In this document: positions 36,325 through 46,588 of the stretch, in pieces
Layout: each line of letters begins with the position of its first letter
Position numbering within the stretch: the first letter of the stretch is position 1
Assembly: GCF_937616625.2 (NCBI RefSeq)
Contig: NC_065574.1
Span: forward strand, 8,930,501-8,994,500
DNA from: Mercurialis annua
Taxonomy: Eukaryota > Streptophyta > Magnoliopsida > Malpighiales > Euphorbiaceae
DNA: 64,000 nucleotides
Reading direction: 5' to 3'
Position numbers and translations under genes: made by a program
The notes under the pieces: model-generated
Told to the model about the DNA's origin: nothing
Database searches by the model: none
What the model saw: the letters and a program-made list of their open reading frames with translations, nothing else

Positions 36325-37167
36325 ATGTCAAAAATGTCGTTGGATGTGTTGGGCGACGTACTAAAGCTTTTACCAGTCAAGTCCCTCCTTCGCTTTAGGT
36401 GCTTATCGAAAGAGTTTTGCTCTTTAATTGACAGCCCAGATTTCATAACTCTCAATCTCTCTCAATCTATCCTCACAAACACTAACCGTAGCCTCATATT
36501 TTTCCAAAGAGATTTTCAAACTGTGATGGATTTAGATTCTCTAGAATACAAGCTAGATTATGATTTTCATGATAACTTGAAAATTTGTATTATATTTGGA
36601 TCCTGTAATGGCTTACTCGCATTGTACGATCCTCGACAAGGCATGATACTGTTTAATCCATCGACCAAAAAGAAACAAACGCTCCCTGATCTTTGGGGAT
36701 CAAGTGGTACTATTTGTGGCTCTTATAGTCTACTTGTTGGATTCGGCTATGATCGTGTCAGCAACGATTACAAGGTGGTCATAATCTGGAAATCTAGAGC
36801 TATGGTTTATAGCACAAAACGTAAATCTTGTAAAAGGATCGAGGACTTACCTTATAATTCGAGTAACCCTTATGAATTGGGTATTATTACGACTAATAGA
36901 AAGTGCGGCGTTCTTGTAGGATCTTGTTTGCACTGGATTGTTTCTGAACCAGATAATTTTGATGCTCGGCTGATCGTTGGTTTCAATCTGGAAGACGAAA
37001 GACCCTTTACGGTGCCAATTCCTGATATAAAGACAGCGTCCCCGCCCGGTATGCCTGTGGAATTAGGGGAAGTAGGAGGATGCCTTAGTGTGAGCATGTT
37101 GGCTGACGATGGTAACTTGTTAGTCGAGACACTACAACAAAACAGAGTTATGGAGGCGGTATTGTAG
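36325..37167 (+). pseudogene. F-box 1, 5' part (F-box/FBA gene split by a CACTA element)
   Basis: The first 268 codons belong to an F-box/FBA gene of the CPR1/At3g06240-like type. The F-box is at residues 2-45 (DVLKLLPVKSLLRFRCLSKE), followed by FBA blocks FGSCNGLLALYDP, LVGFGYDRVSNDYK, GVLVGSCLHWIV and ELGEVGGCLSVS. At 37129 the frame runs into the CACTA element and ends 12 codons later at 37167, giving a 280-aa chimeric protein without the last FBA third. The gene resumes at 40354. The closest paralogue in the window is F-box 3 (47618-48706). The truncated product keeps a complete F-box and could still bind SKP1 if made; that is inference. Confidence 0.9.
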
Positions 37168-38958
37168 GTGCGGTTATATAAGCAGCCCCTATAATTTGTC
37201 ATTTAGAAACTAAATCCTTTTATGGGGGCGGAAATCATAAATGCCCTTATTGTTGTGTAATTTTTAAAATAAAATCTAATTTAACGAATCAAAATTCTTC
37301 TTTTAATTTTTTCTTCTCTCCCGCTTCTCAGCTTCTTCTCTTCATCCTCTCAAACATGATGATTGCCTAATTCTCAGAGGATCTCTTTGCTCTCCAATGG
37401 CGAATCTGATTGACATATATTACTTCTCTCGATTTCATTAGCAGCGAATCTGATTTGTTCACTTCTCAGCTTTAGCGAATCTGCTCATTTAGGTTTCTGA
37501 TTTCACTTTATTTCTCATGACTTCTTCTTTCAGATTAATTTTTAGGGTTCAATGGTTTATGTTTCAATTTCTTCTCAATAGATCGCTACTCAACCATAGA
37601 TTGTTGCTCTTTCAGGTAATTAATTGTCTTTGATGCTTTATATACATTTTTAGGTTTTATCATTTAATTTTATTTGTTTCATTGTGTACATAATAAGCTC
37701 TTTGATTTTGTAATGCTTCTGTTTTTTTTTTCCGGATTCCATTGCAATCACTCCACTTAAATATAAATTTGTCCATTGAATTTACATGCAATGATCAATG
37801 AACACCATAGTTGCATGAGTTAGATCATGGTTGTTGATGTTTACTAATACATATTAACTTTCTTGTTGATTACATGCCTTGTGCTATGGTTGGAGAATCT
37901 TTCATTGGAAAGGAATTGATGTGAGAAGCTACAATGGTTTTTGTGTTGCACACAAGGTCTGTTACTTTAAGCAAGTTATAGAAAGTTATGTCTTGGTTGA
38001 ATATAGCCAATGCAATTTAGTTGCGTTTTATTTTCTTACTGATATTCGACTATTAGTTTCAGGTGTGCAAATGCTAATATTGAAAAAGAACAAAAATAGA
38101 CTATTGTCTTGTTGTTTTTCAAGTTATTTATGCTTCATCTCTTTTTATATTACGGTTTCACATTGGGATGGAATGAAGTTGCCTCTATCACAAAGCAAGA
38201 CATATATTTAACTGAACTGGGTCATTTTGGTTTGAGCTATAACATTTATAATTGACTTCTTGTGCAGGTCCTGAATTTTAGTTCTAGGAGTCTTTGGTGG
38301 GCTACTTACGGAGCTATTTCTGGTCTATTTTTCTAGTCTGCTGCAGTTTCTAGCAACTACCGCTTCCTGCAATCCCTGTTTTTGTTCAGCTGTTGCTATT
38401 TCTACAGGCTGTTGTTTTTGGTATGTTGTCGCTGAACTAACTGATCTAATAAATTTCAAATGCTTTTATAATGTGTATTCCAATTTCAGTTCTTTCATTT
38501 AATTTTATTGACATTGTTTGTTCTCGCTTACATCAGTCCATGAAGATATGATCCATATATACATGTCTTGAGACTTGTAATGTTAAAACAGTAAAAAAAA
38601 CTCAAATTCAAATGTCAAATAAATGGGTAGCTAACCTATCTATCTTCAATGCGACCATTAAGTCCAATATGGCGTTGATGTTTTGTTCAATTTGAATTTG
38701 AATATACAAAATATGATTACTATTTTAATTCATCCATTGTGGATTAATTATTACTAAATGGGATGGAGGGAGTATAATCTAATGCGCAACTATATGCCTC
38801 TACAACTATAGCTTGAGACTTGGTATTGATGTTCTAGGGTTAGTTCATTCGTCTCTAATTTATTCTTGTTTCTATGTTATTTTGCTCGAATTCATAATTG
38901 TTCCTGGTTTTAGATTGTTATTTGTTAATTTTAGTCTTAGATCAACAAAAACTTATTG

Positions 38959-39519
38959 TGTAAGCTTTGCTCAACCGGTCTAGCAAGTGATGTCATCATC
39001 AAAGTTGGAGAAATATCCTTCCATCTCCACAAGGTATTATACAATTCAATTTTTATTCATGTACAAAATTGAGTTTCATAATGTGCTTAAATTTGAAGTG
39101 CAATAGCCTAACTATTCTCTTGCTAAAATAAAGTTCCGGCGTGTTGTCTTCATCTTTCTTTGTGCAGAAGTGATTTGATGCCTTCTATTTTAGTCATCTC
39201 ATCTTTAAAAAATATGAAGAATATTGATTGCCATATGAGCCTTTTTTGACATATCTACAGTTGGAAACCTTGAAGGGACAACTGAAGCAATCGCTAAATG
39301 ATGATAGTTCACAAGTAAGATCATGTTTTTATGTTCTTTTCTTGAACTATTGTATTTAGCAATTTGTTTTTTTTTTCTCGAACTGCTGTATTTAGGATGT
39401 TTGCTTCTTTTGTTTCTTAAGAGGCGCTAATTAGTTTTTCTTCTATTTTAAACAGCAAAGTCAGACTGTTGACATTGAAACTTGTGACTATTCGCTTCCT
39501 AAAACCTATTTTGATAAAG
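38959..39519 (+). pseudogene. Captured exon fragments inside the CACTA element (NPH3/BTB start and two unassigned exons)
   Basis: 38959-39033 encodes CSTGLASDVIIKVGEISFHLHK, here written only to 22 residues' core: TGLASDVIIKVGEISFHLHK. It ends at AAG|GTATT. That is the conserved BTB start and first exon end of NPH3/RPT2-type phototropism adaptors. 39261-39314 (LETLKGQLKQSLNDDSSQ, AG before, GTAAGA after) and 39456-39519 (QSQTVDIETCDYSLPKTYFD, AACAG before, GTAATA after) look like two further exons in compatible phase whose source I do not recognise. The next NPH3 exon is absent, so the NPH3 part alone cannot work. Confidence 0.7.
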
Positions 39520-40060
39520 GTAATACTGTTAAACTTGCTTCATTTTGTTCAGCATCACTTTCGCCTTATATACATTATGGCTATTATGTTTAACCTAACC
39601 AAATTCTGAAGCTACCACAAATTTTGTTTCTTTTTTGATTTGTAGTATGCATTTTACATTCTCATTGTTGGTGCTGCAATTTGGGCAACTTCTTGGGCAG
39701 GTTTTTTCTTTGTGACTTATTGTGCACTTATTTTTAAGAATGTGTGAAAACTCAGCTTCTATAATTAACTTTAACTGTATATGCGCAGATATCATGTTGG
39801 ATATGGACTAGAGAGACGGTCAACTAAAGGATCAAGTATTCAGAAGCAGCTTTAAACCAATTGTTCAAATTTGAGTTGTGTTTGCTTTCGTTGTGGAATC
39901 GAGATCATTACAAGGATATTCATCAACATTGAACCTAAATGTACTTTGATGTTTACCTGTAATTGAAAATGATCTTTTACATATAAATATGTGGTTCTTT
40001 GGCTTAATGGAGTTCACAGATGCTTTACCTTAATATTAGTAGGAAAGTGTAAGTTCTGTT

Positions 40061-40320
40061 GGGGCGGTGTGAAGCTGCCCCAATATATTTTTTCAAAATT
40101 CTAGGAAGTAGGGGCGGTTTAAACCGCCCCAACACTTTTTAATTTCTTCTATGTATAACTGCCCCTATAATTTCGTCACAAAAAAATACTTTCCCTGGCA
40201 GGTGCTAAAACCGCCCCTATGACGTAGTGGCGCCCGGAGAAACGGCGGTTTAGGGGCGGTTTTGAAAACGCAGTAACCCCTTGTATGGGCGGTTATAACC
40301 GCCCCTACGAAGCAAAAATA
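40061..40320. repeat. CACTA subterminal palindromes
   Basis: GC-rich palindromes stand out in AT-rich DNA: GGGGCGGTTTAAACCGCCCC (40111-40130) and GGGCGGTTATAACCGCCC (40287-40304) are perfect, and 40061-40081 is imperfect. In CACTA elements such subterminal repeats bind the TNPA-type transposase partner. Confidence 0.85.
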
Positions 40321-40353
40321 CTGCCCCTGTAGATATTTTTTGTTGTAGTGAGA

Positions 40354-40766
40354 CTTGGGTGATGAAGGAATATGGAATAAGGGAGTCATGGACTAAAATA
40401 TTCTCTGTATACGGGGCAATTCTTAAGCCAATAGGGTATTATAAAACTGGCAATAAACTTTTAGTATTGGACAGCCGTAGCACTGATTTATTATTGTACG
40501 ACGCGGAGGGTATATATCGGGTAGTGTCGCGTCTTTCGACATTCCCCTTATGGTATTACAATTCATTTATATGCACAAAAAGCCTTGTTCCGGTCGATTT
40601 TAATGCTAATCAAAAGCAATATTCATTTCAAAGCTTGAGTGTCTATTATTATTCCTTTTGTTGTCTACTACTATATGATACTATTTTGGGTGGGGATTTT
40701 TGCACTCCACCTATTAATAACTGCACTCCACTTTTAATAGTGAATGACTTTACTATCCTCAATTAG
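40354..40766 (+). pseudogene. F-box 1, 3' part (stop codon lost)
   Basis: Right of the CACTA element the F-box 1 frame continues with MKEYGIRESWTKIFSVYG, LKPIGYYKTGNKLLVLDSR and ICTKSLVPVDFNAN, matching the F-box 3 C-terminus. F-box 3 stops directly after FNAN with TAA; here that codon is CAA, so the frame reads on for 47 codons to 40766, partly into the next transposon (from 40688). The segment has no start of its own except internal Met codons at 40359. Confidence 0.88.
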
Positions 40767-41395
40767 ATATTCTCTATTTTTCGTCTTCTAATATTACCAC
40801 AGTATCCTTATTAATGCTTTAGTTTAACTCTTTCATTGTGTATAATCCTGCTTTATGTAAAACTTTTGGTTATAAACAATTTGTTTAACTCAGTCTTATT
40901 TTTTTAATCTCATTTATTCATTTATTTTTAAATATTATTTAGTGTTCTTTAAATATATCATTCAATAGAAATATTTATAATTTTATTATTGTTTAGATTA
41001 TATGTTCACATCATATGATATATTTTATTTCTTTAAAATAGTCTATTACTAGTCATAAGATTGTGCATTTGCACGGAATCTAATTAATAATTATATTTTA
41101 AAAATAAATTTATATAAATTAATGACTAAAATTAATATTTTATTCAATTTAAAACTAATGAGAATTATTTAATAATAATAATTTTTAAAAGTCAAAATAA
41201 ATATTTTATTTAATATTAAAATTTATGAAAATGCTTATTAATATAAATATTTTATTTATGTTGAAACTAATGAAAACTATTTACTAATAATATTTTTTTA
41301 AGACTAAAGTGTTTTAGGTAAATTAGGAACTAATGGAAATATTTTTTTTTCTTCTCAATTATATAAATATATAGATTATTTTAGTATTTTTAATT

Positions 41396-41885
41396 AGGGG
41401 TGGGCATGGACCGGTTAACCGGTCCACGAGGGTAATATGTAAATCGGTACATAGTAGTTTGATTTTTAAAATTAAAAACCTAAACCTAAAATTTTAAACG
41501 GTTAACCATTAAATCGGTTAACCATTTAAAATGGTTCGGTTTTTCGGTTTTACGGTTTTTAACCATGTAACCATTAAAAAAATTAGATATAAAAAAGATA
41601 AAATTTATAGATAAAATTTATAGATAAAATTTTAAATATAGTCTAATAATTAACTTTAATTTTCATTCTATTTAATTATTAAAATATAAATTTTACTTAT
41701 TCCTATTTCAATTAGGTATATACATATTTTATTAATAAAAATAAAGTTTTTTTCAATATATATATATACTCCTAAAATAAAAATATATTGATAAATAAAA
41801 TATTTTTTAAATATTTTTTTGTTTAGAATTTTTATATATGTGTAGATTATAAAATATATTTTATTTGAATAATTAAAATCATATG

Positions 41886-41951
<66 letters not shown>

Positions 41952-42145
41952 ACCAAAATATATATTATTTATATACCGGTTAACCACGGTTTTTAAAATT
42001 CCAAAACTTAACCTAAACCATTAACCACAAAATTCAAAAATCAAAATTTAAACCTAAACTCTTGGACCGGTTAACCATATTTTCCGTTTCGGTTTTACGG
42101 TTTCGGATCGGTTTTGCGGTTTGACCGGTTTTTTTGCCCACCCCT
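41396..42145. mobile_element. hAT-like MITE nested in the previous element
   Basis: The ends AGGGGTGGGCA and TGCCCACCCCT are inverted. ATTTTTAATT is duplicated at 41386-41395 and 42146-42155; 8 of the 10 bases would be the usual hAT duplication. Inside, ACCGGTTAACCGG text near the left is mirrored near the right. An (AT)n tract (41892-41947) has expanded in the middle. Confidence 0.85.
41892..41947. repeat. (AT)n microsatellite
   Basis: About 28 AT units inside the nested MITE. Confidence 0.97.
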
Positions 42146-42493
42146 ATTTTTAATTAATGCATTTTTCATATATGTATAAATAAGTACAGATAAAATTATA
42201 ATTAACTATAAAATAGTTAGATACTAATGGCATTTTTTATTTTTAAGAAGTGCAAATATTTTTACATGTTAAAAAGTAGGAGTAATTTTTTGTTTAAAAT
42301 TTTTATTAGGCGCCGGTGAAACAAAAAATAATTTTGAAGAAAAACAACTAATAACATAAGTAATGGCTAAAAAGGACAGTCATGGAATATTGAAAAATAA
42401 CAAAAGAAAGGATAGTTAATAAAGGACTGCTATGTCATTTACAATTACATTTGGAGTGCGGATATAAGTGGTGGAGTGCGAAAATCTCCACCC

Positions 42494-43123
42494 TACTATT
42501 TTAGTTGCAATTCATCGGTTTCTATTTTGTTTTTTATACCCTTTTGATGTTGCAATGTCCCTGTCTTGCTTTAGTTTTTAACTTGCTAATCAAATGAATA
42601 GGACTCACTACAGTTTAGAGTAATTAGTAGATTAAGTTGTGCTGATTATAATTTGTGGTTGTGACAACAAAGTGTTCATAATTACCAGACTGTTCAGGGG
42701 AAAATTTATATATAGCTCCCCCACTATCCACTAGAGGGAGTGTCATTCTCATTCTTCAGTTTTAAATAATTTTCTATTCAAAATAGTAGTTTTGCTGATT
42801 GAAATAGTCTTCCGTAAAACCTTTAAAATTTTGTAATTCTATTCTGATTTTATTTTTCCGCTGTAATTCTGTTTAACTTTTTAAAATCGATTTAATTTTA
42901 CTTAAGTGGTTTATGCTTCATGCTCATTACCTCAATAGATAAAATTGGATTTCTTCAATAGTGGTTTTTCTAAATTTTCCCTCGCTGGAATTACCATTAA
43001 AATGATGCTTCATGCTCATTACCAATTACATCATTCGTGCTGCCTAGCATGCATAGGCAGCATGAAATTCCTGCAACCTGTGTGTTCGAGGCTATCACAT
43101 CACAGTGTTATAATTGTTTCTTA
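42494..43123 (+). repeat. F-box 1 3' flank, inverted duplicate of the F-box 3 flank
   Basis: GTTGCAATGTCCCTGTCTTG, TAGATTAAGTTGTGC, TTGAAATAGTCTTC and TTTAAAATCGATTTAATTTT occur here in the same order as on the minus strand of 47190-47600 downstream of F-box 3. No gene in it. Confidence 0.85.
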
Positions 43124-43166
43124 AAGTGGTTAATTATTCAGTTCAATACTGATTAATTAACCACTT
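43124..43166. repeat. Palindrome 1
   Basis: AAGTGGTTAAT and, inverted, ATTAACCACTT, with further near-complementary text to the centre. It is related to the palindrome at 44387-44423. Confidence 0.75.
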
Positions 43167-43665
43167 AAGTTCTAAATTTTTTAATATAAACCATTATTTG
43201 AATTGAATTACGAAACTTAAAATGGAATTTGGTAAGTTCATATGCTTAATGCAAGCAATCCCCAACGGGTTTAATCTCAACTAATTACATGTTATATATG
43301 CAGATGATGGTACCCACAGTGATGAAAGTTGCTACACTTTCATAGTTTCACTTGATAATTTATTTTAATTTAAAATCTGTTTGTTTTCTTTCTGATCTAA
43401 ATGAAAGTCAAAGATAATAGAAATATTAATTATTATTATTATGATCATAAGAAATATTAATTATTAATTATATATAAAAGGTATTCGATTGAATATAGAG
43501 AATAAAAGAACAAAAAACATAAATAATTTACATTATTGTCATTTTCATTCTCTTAAAATTTAATAATCTGTAATTTTGAATTGGTGTTTTCTGCGTATTA
43601 ATGATTTTGCCAAAACTTTGAACTCTAAAGCTTTAATGGTACTGTACGTAGGGTAAAGCCATCCA
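43167..43665. other. Intergenic DNA
   Basis: Nothing recognised except short ATTATTATT runs near 43425-43475. Confidence 0.4.
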
Positions 43666-44267
43666 TGTTGGATTTAGTAATTGATGGATACCGAATTCTA
43701 CAATAAATACAGTGGAGCCGAGTCACAGGAGATCCATTTTCGGGTGATACCGAACTCCCCACGAAGATCTGAATATATGAAGGAGATACCGAATCCCTTG
43801 AGATTCGGTAATATGCCGATAAAAACCGAATCCCATAGGATCCGCCTAAAGCGCGTTAATCCGGGATTCGGATAGATCGCCAAATCTGGAAGTATTTTCC
43901 TATTTGGACACAAACTCCGAATAGGATAAGCTATACCTTAGGAAGATAAGACTATTTAGGAAGACGTTGCTAAATAGGACTCATCAGAATAAGGTAGATC
44001 TCGACAAATCAGGGTGAATCCCTACAATGTAGCCAGATCCCTACAAAGTAAGATTCACTTACCTATTACGACTCTACAAGGTATTCGGCTACTGTAAAAG
44101 GAGTACGAGGTATGCCTAGAATCACGATTACATTGACATACTCTAAACGCTGCTCAAAACTCTAAACTGACTTTAGCATCGGAGAGTTAATCGAACAACT
44201 ACCGTCCGGTTAGCTTCTACCTTATTTTGCAGATCTTACTCACCGGTTCAGAAGGCAAACTCCATCA
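43666..44267. repeat. Probable solo or fragmentary LTR
   Basis: A ~600-bp block of markedly higher GC starts TGTTGG and ends CTCCATCA. Its right part (CTGACTTTAGCATCGGAG, then TTTGCAGATC) resembles the tail of plant Ty3/gypsy LTRs. No primer site, polypurine tract or 5-bp duplication was found. The two opposite open frames (43681-43875, 43698-43913) are shadows of repeated ACCGAATCCC text. Confidence 0.45.
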
Positions 44268-44386
44268 GTAATATTAGCTTTGACCATAATTTGATGGCCA
44301 TCAGTAATGAAGTTAACCAAAATTTAGTTTTAGCTTTCGTTTTTCATTGTTAATAGAAGTTTATGATTAAATATAAGGGGCTATAG

Positions 44387-44423
44387 TGGTTAATTAATCA
44401 GTATTGAACTGATTAATTAACCA
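44387..44423. repeat. Palindrome 2 (perfect 16-bp arms)
   Basis: The arms 44387-44402 and 44408-44423 are exact complements around a 5-base spacer. Direct copies of TTTTAGCTTTCGTTTTTCAT lie left (44326) and right (44459), so the palindrome sits in a small inserted block. Confidence 0.9.
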
Positions 44424-44499
44424 TTTTATAGCACTGTAATGTGGCAGCCTTTCACACGGGTTTTAGCTTTCGTTTTTCATTGTTAATAGAGTTTTTTTT

Positions 44500-45241
44500 T
44501 TGTCAAAAATAGTCTACTCTAATTGTTAGCGGGAATTAGCGAGAATTAATGTTAAACATTTTTTAAATAGGCACTCTGTGAGTGTTGAGCTTTAATTATA
44601 TTGAAAAATAAAAGATTACCACATGGAGGGAAGGAATTGAGCTTTGCCTAATTTTTCCTCTTGAAATATCCTAAAAAGTTCATTACATACTTTATTTTTA
44701 ATTATAAAATAATATATCGTTATACAATCATATATTTTATGTATACGATACACATATTTTTGATATTTTTTTAATTGTTAAAAAAGAAGACATAATTTCA
44801 ATACAATTTTAAAATAAATCATATTTATCTTTTTGGTTCCAAAATTTATGATTTATACCTTTTTTTGGTTCCAATTAAAATAAAAAAATTGAAGAGATGA
44901 ACTACTCAAGCAAATGGAAATTGGGGTGAAGATTGTAATGGAATGTATAAAAAAAAATGAAAGAAAGTCATATCAACAATCAAATTTGATTATTCATAAA
45001 AAAAAATATTCAAATTTAATTTAACTCTTATTCCTTATCACTTTATTAAAATATAAAAAAATTATCCTAATTAAACTTTAACTAGTACCAATCATTTATT
45101 TTAGCTTCCTAAACAGAATTTTGATAGCCAACAAACTAGCTAATTGGCAGAAAAATAATTATCCGATATTGACTTGTTCCCTGGACCAAGGAAACTTGAA
45201 GTTCAAGACAATAAAATAAAATCTAAACAAGTAAAGATTAT
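44500..45241. other. Intergenic DNA
   Basis: No gene. From about 45100 (TTAGCTTCCTAAACAG, AGCCAACAAACTAG) the sequence matches the far upstream flank of F-box 6. Confidence 0.5.
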
Positions 45242-45365
45242 TTAAATTGAGTGCACGAAAAGAAAACAAGTTTTATTTCCAAACCAAAGCCATTGTAGTG
45301 ATATATATATATCTCCTTTCTCCCTTGCCAAATAAAACCCTAAATCTGACTGTTGAACTATAACA
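45242..45365 (+). promoter_or_regulatory. Proximal promoter and leader of F-box 2, shared with F-box 6
   Basis: GAGTGCACG, GCATTGTAGTGA-like text, a TATATATATATCTC stretch (45299-45313, candidate TATA box), CTCCCTTGCC, AATAAAACCCTAAATCT and GAACTATAACA before the ATG recur in the same order upstream of F-box 6 (63628-63750, minus). AAACCCTAA is a telo-box-like motif common in plant leaders. Confidence 0.6.
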
Positions 45366-46430
45366 ATGTCAGAAATACCATTTGATAATATGTATGGCAT
45401 ACTAAAGCATTTACCCGTTAAGTCTCTTCTTCGCTTCAGGTGCTTATCAAAAGCGTATCGTTCTTTAATTGACAGCCGCGATTTCATAAACCTTCATCTC
45501 TCTCAATCTAAAACTACAAACACCAATCGTGTCCTCATCACCGCTCAAACAAATTTAGAGCAGCCTGTCTGGGATGACGAGAATGAAAACAAGAAAAGCT
45601 ATGCAATGAATTTAGATTGTCCAGATCACCAGCTAGTGGAATTTAACCATCCTCTCTCTGTGATTTCTGGGAGTTTAAATCAGAATTCTTATTATGATGA
45701 TCACTTGAGAAATCCTGTTATATTTGGTTCTTGCAATGGCTTGATCGCATTGTACCATCCTGATCAAGGCGTCTTACTGTGGAATCCTTCCACCAAAAAG
45801 CAACAAAAGCTGCCTAATTTTTGGGGACCGGATCATAAAATTCATAGCTCTGATAATCTTCTCGATGGATTCGGCTATGATCCCGTCAACGACGATTATA
45901 AGTTGATCAGGATCCGGACAGCCAACGACGAGAGGGAAAAAAGATCCAGAGCTATGGTTTATAGCGTAAAACATGATTGTTCTCGAAGGATCCAAGAGTT
46001 TCTTTATGATGCTAATTATAATCATAAAAGAGATTCGGGTACTCTTGTTGGTTCTTGTTTGCACTGGATTGTTTCAGAACTAGATTACTATGATAATCTG
46101 ATCGTTGCTTTGAATCTGGAAGATGAAAGATTCCGTGCGGTGCCCACGCCTGATCTAAAGCATGATAATTATTGGCTTATAGAATTAGGGGAAATAGGAG
46201 GATGCCTTAGTATGAGCATGGATGACAGTCGTGACTTATTAGTTGAGATTTGGATAATGAAGGAATATGGAGTTTGTGAATCATGGAGTAAAATATTCTC
46301 CACATACAAACCAAATCTAGGTTTATATGATTATTTAAGATCACATGTAAAGCCAATAGGGTATTCAAGAACTGGCGATAAAATCTTAATGGGCGTTAAT
46401 AGCGGTATGTTATGGGAGTATATGACATAG
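45366..46430 (+). CDS. F-box 2: F-box/FBA protein, 354 aa, C-terminus lost by frameshift
   Basis: Predicted SCF substrate receptor. The F-box is at residues 2-45 (LKHLPVKSLLRFRCLSKAYR). FBA blocks follow: VIFGSCNGLIALYHP near 118, WNPSTKK near 140, DGFGYDPVNDDYKLIRIR near 170, LVGSCLHWIVSE near 225, ELGEIGGCLSMS near 278 and KPIGYSRTGDK near 335. After LWEY a two-base (AT) excess puts the frame onto a TAG at 46428-46430; siblings continue for about 50 more residues. The start ATG sits in AACAATGTCAG, the same context as in F-box 5 and 6. The last block is probably peripheral, so the protein may still fold; this is inference. Closest relative in the window: F-box 6. Confidence 0.85.
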   Translation: MSEIPFDNMYGILKHLPVKSLLRFRCLSKAYRSLIDSRDFINLHLSQSKTTNTNRVLITAQTNLEQPVWDDENENKKSYAMNLDCPDHQLVEFNHPLSVISGSLNQNSYYDDHLRNPVIFGSCNGLIALYHPDQGVLLWNPSTKKQQKLPNFWGPDHKIHSSDNLLDGFGYDPVNDDYKLIRIRTANDEREKRSRAMVYSVKHDCSRRIQEFLYDANYNHKRDSGTLVGSCLHWIVSELDYYDNLIVALNLEDERFRAVPTPDLKHDNYWLIELGEIGGCLSMSMDDSRDLLVEIWIMKEYGVCESWSKIFSTYKPNLGLYDYLRSHVKPIGYSRTGDKILMGVNSGMLWEYMT

Positions 46431-46588
46431 AACAAGAGGAGGAGGAGGAGGAGGATCAAACATCACAGCAAAATCACATATCCAAATACCGCAGACCGCC
46501 CGACAAACGCGTACGGAGAATTAAGATATTAGGAAGTAATTTCGTCACCTGGGATTATTCATTTATATGTTTAAGAAGCCTTGTTTAG
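46431..46588 (+). pseudogene. Out-of-frame C-terminal tail of F-box 2
   Basis: Two bases out of the F-box 2 frame, the text reads an acidic run (EQEEEEEED), QTSQQNHIS, DKRVRRIKIL and WDYSFICLRSLV, then TAG at 46588. This matches the tails of F-box 5 (QTSQQNHIS, DKRVRRINIL) and 6. The usual last residues PVxFNA are also lost, through a change just after RSLV. Confidence 0.88.

Larger units (their letters stand above)
37130..40350. mobile_element. CACTA (En/Spm-type) non-autonomous transposon with captured exons
   Basis: It starts CACTACAACAAAA and ends TTTTGTTGTAGTG, a 13-bp TIR with the diagnostic CACTA end. A 3-bp duplication AGA flanks it (37127-37129 and 40351-40353), as expected for CACTA. 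Subterminal GGGGCGGTT/AACCGCCCC repeats occur at both ends (37151-37192 and 40061-40320). No transposase was found in its 3.2 kb. The interior has UTR-like and exon-like text with splice sites, part of it from an NPH3-type gene. It splits F-box 1 within a Glu-Thr-Trp codon context that is intact in F-box 3. Confidence 0.93.
40688..42493. mobile_element. TIR element with 9-bp target duplication, host of a nested hAT-like MITE
   Basis: The left end GGGTGGGGATTTTTGCACTC and the right end (read backwards GGGTGGAGATTTTCGCACTC) are inverted. Both ends repeat GCACTCCA at similar distance. A perfect duplication TACTATTTT lies at 40679-40687 and 42494-42502. No transposase was found. It sits just behind F-box 1. 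Removing the nested MITE leaves about 1.05 kb. Confidence 0.87.

Noticed and set aside
37879..38211. 110-codon frame inside the CACTA element
   Set aside because: No domain, no start context, and it crosses likely intron text; kept only as part of the element.
45774..46064. Antisense frames inside F-box genes (also 47904-48337, 56213-56446, 62989-63231)
   Set aside because: They recur at the same place in each paralogue because the sense codons are conserved; no independent evidence.
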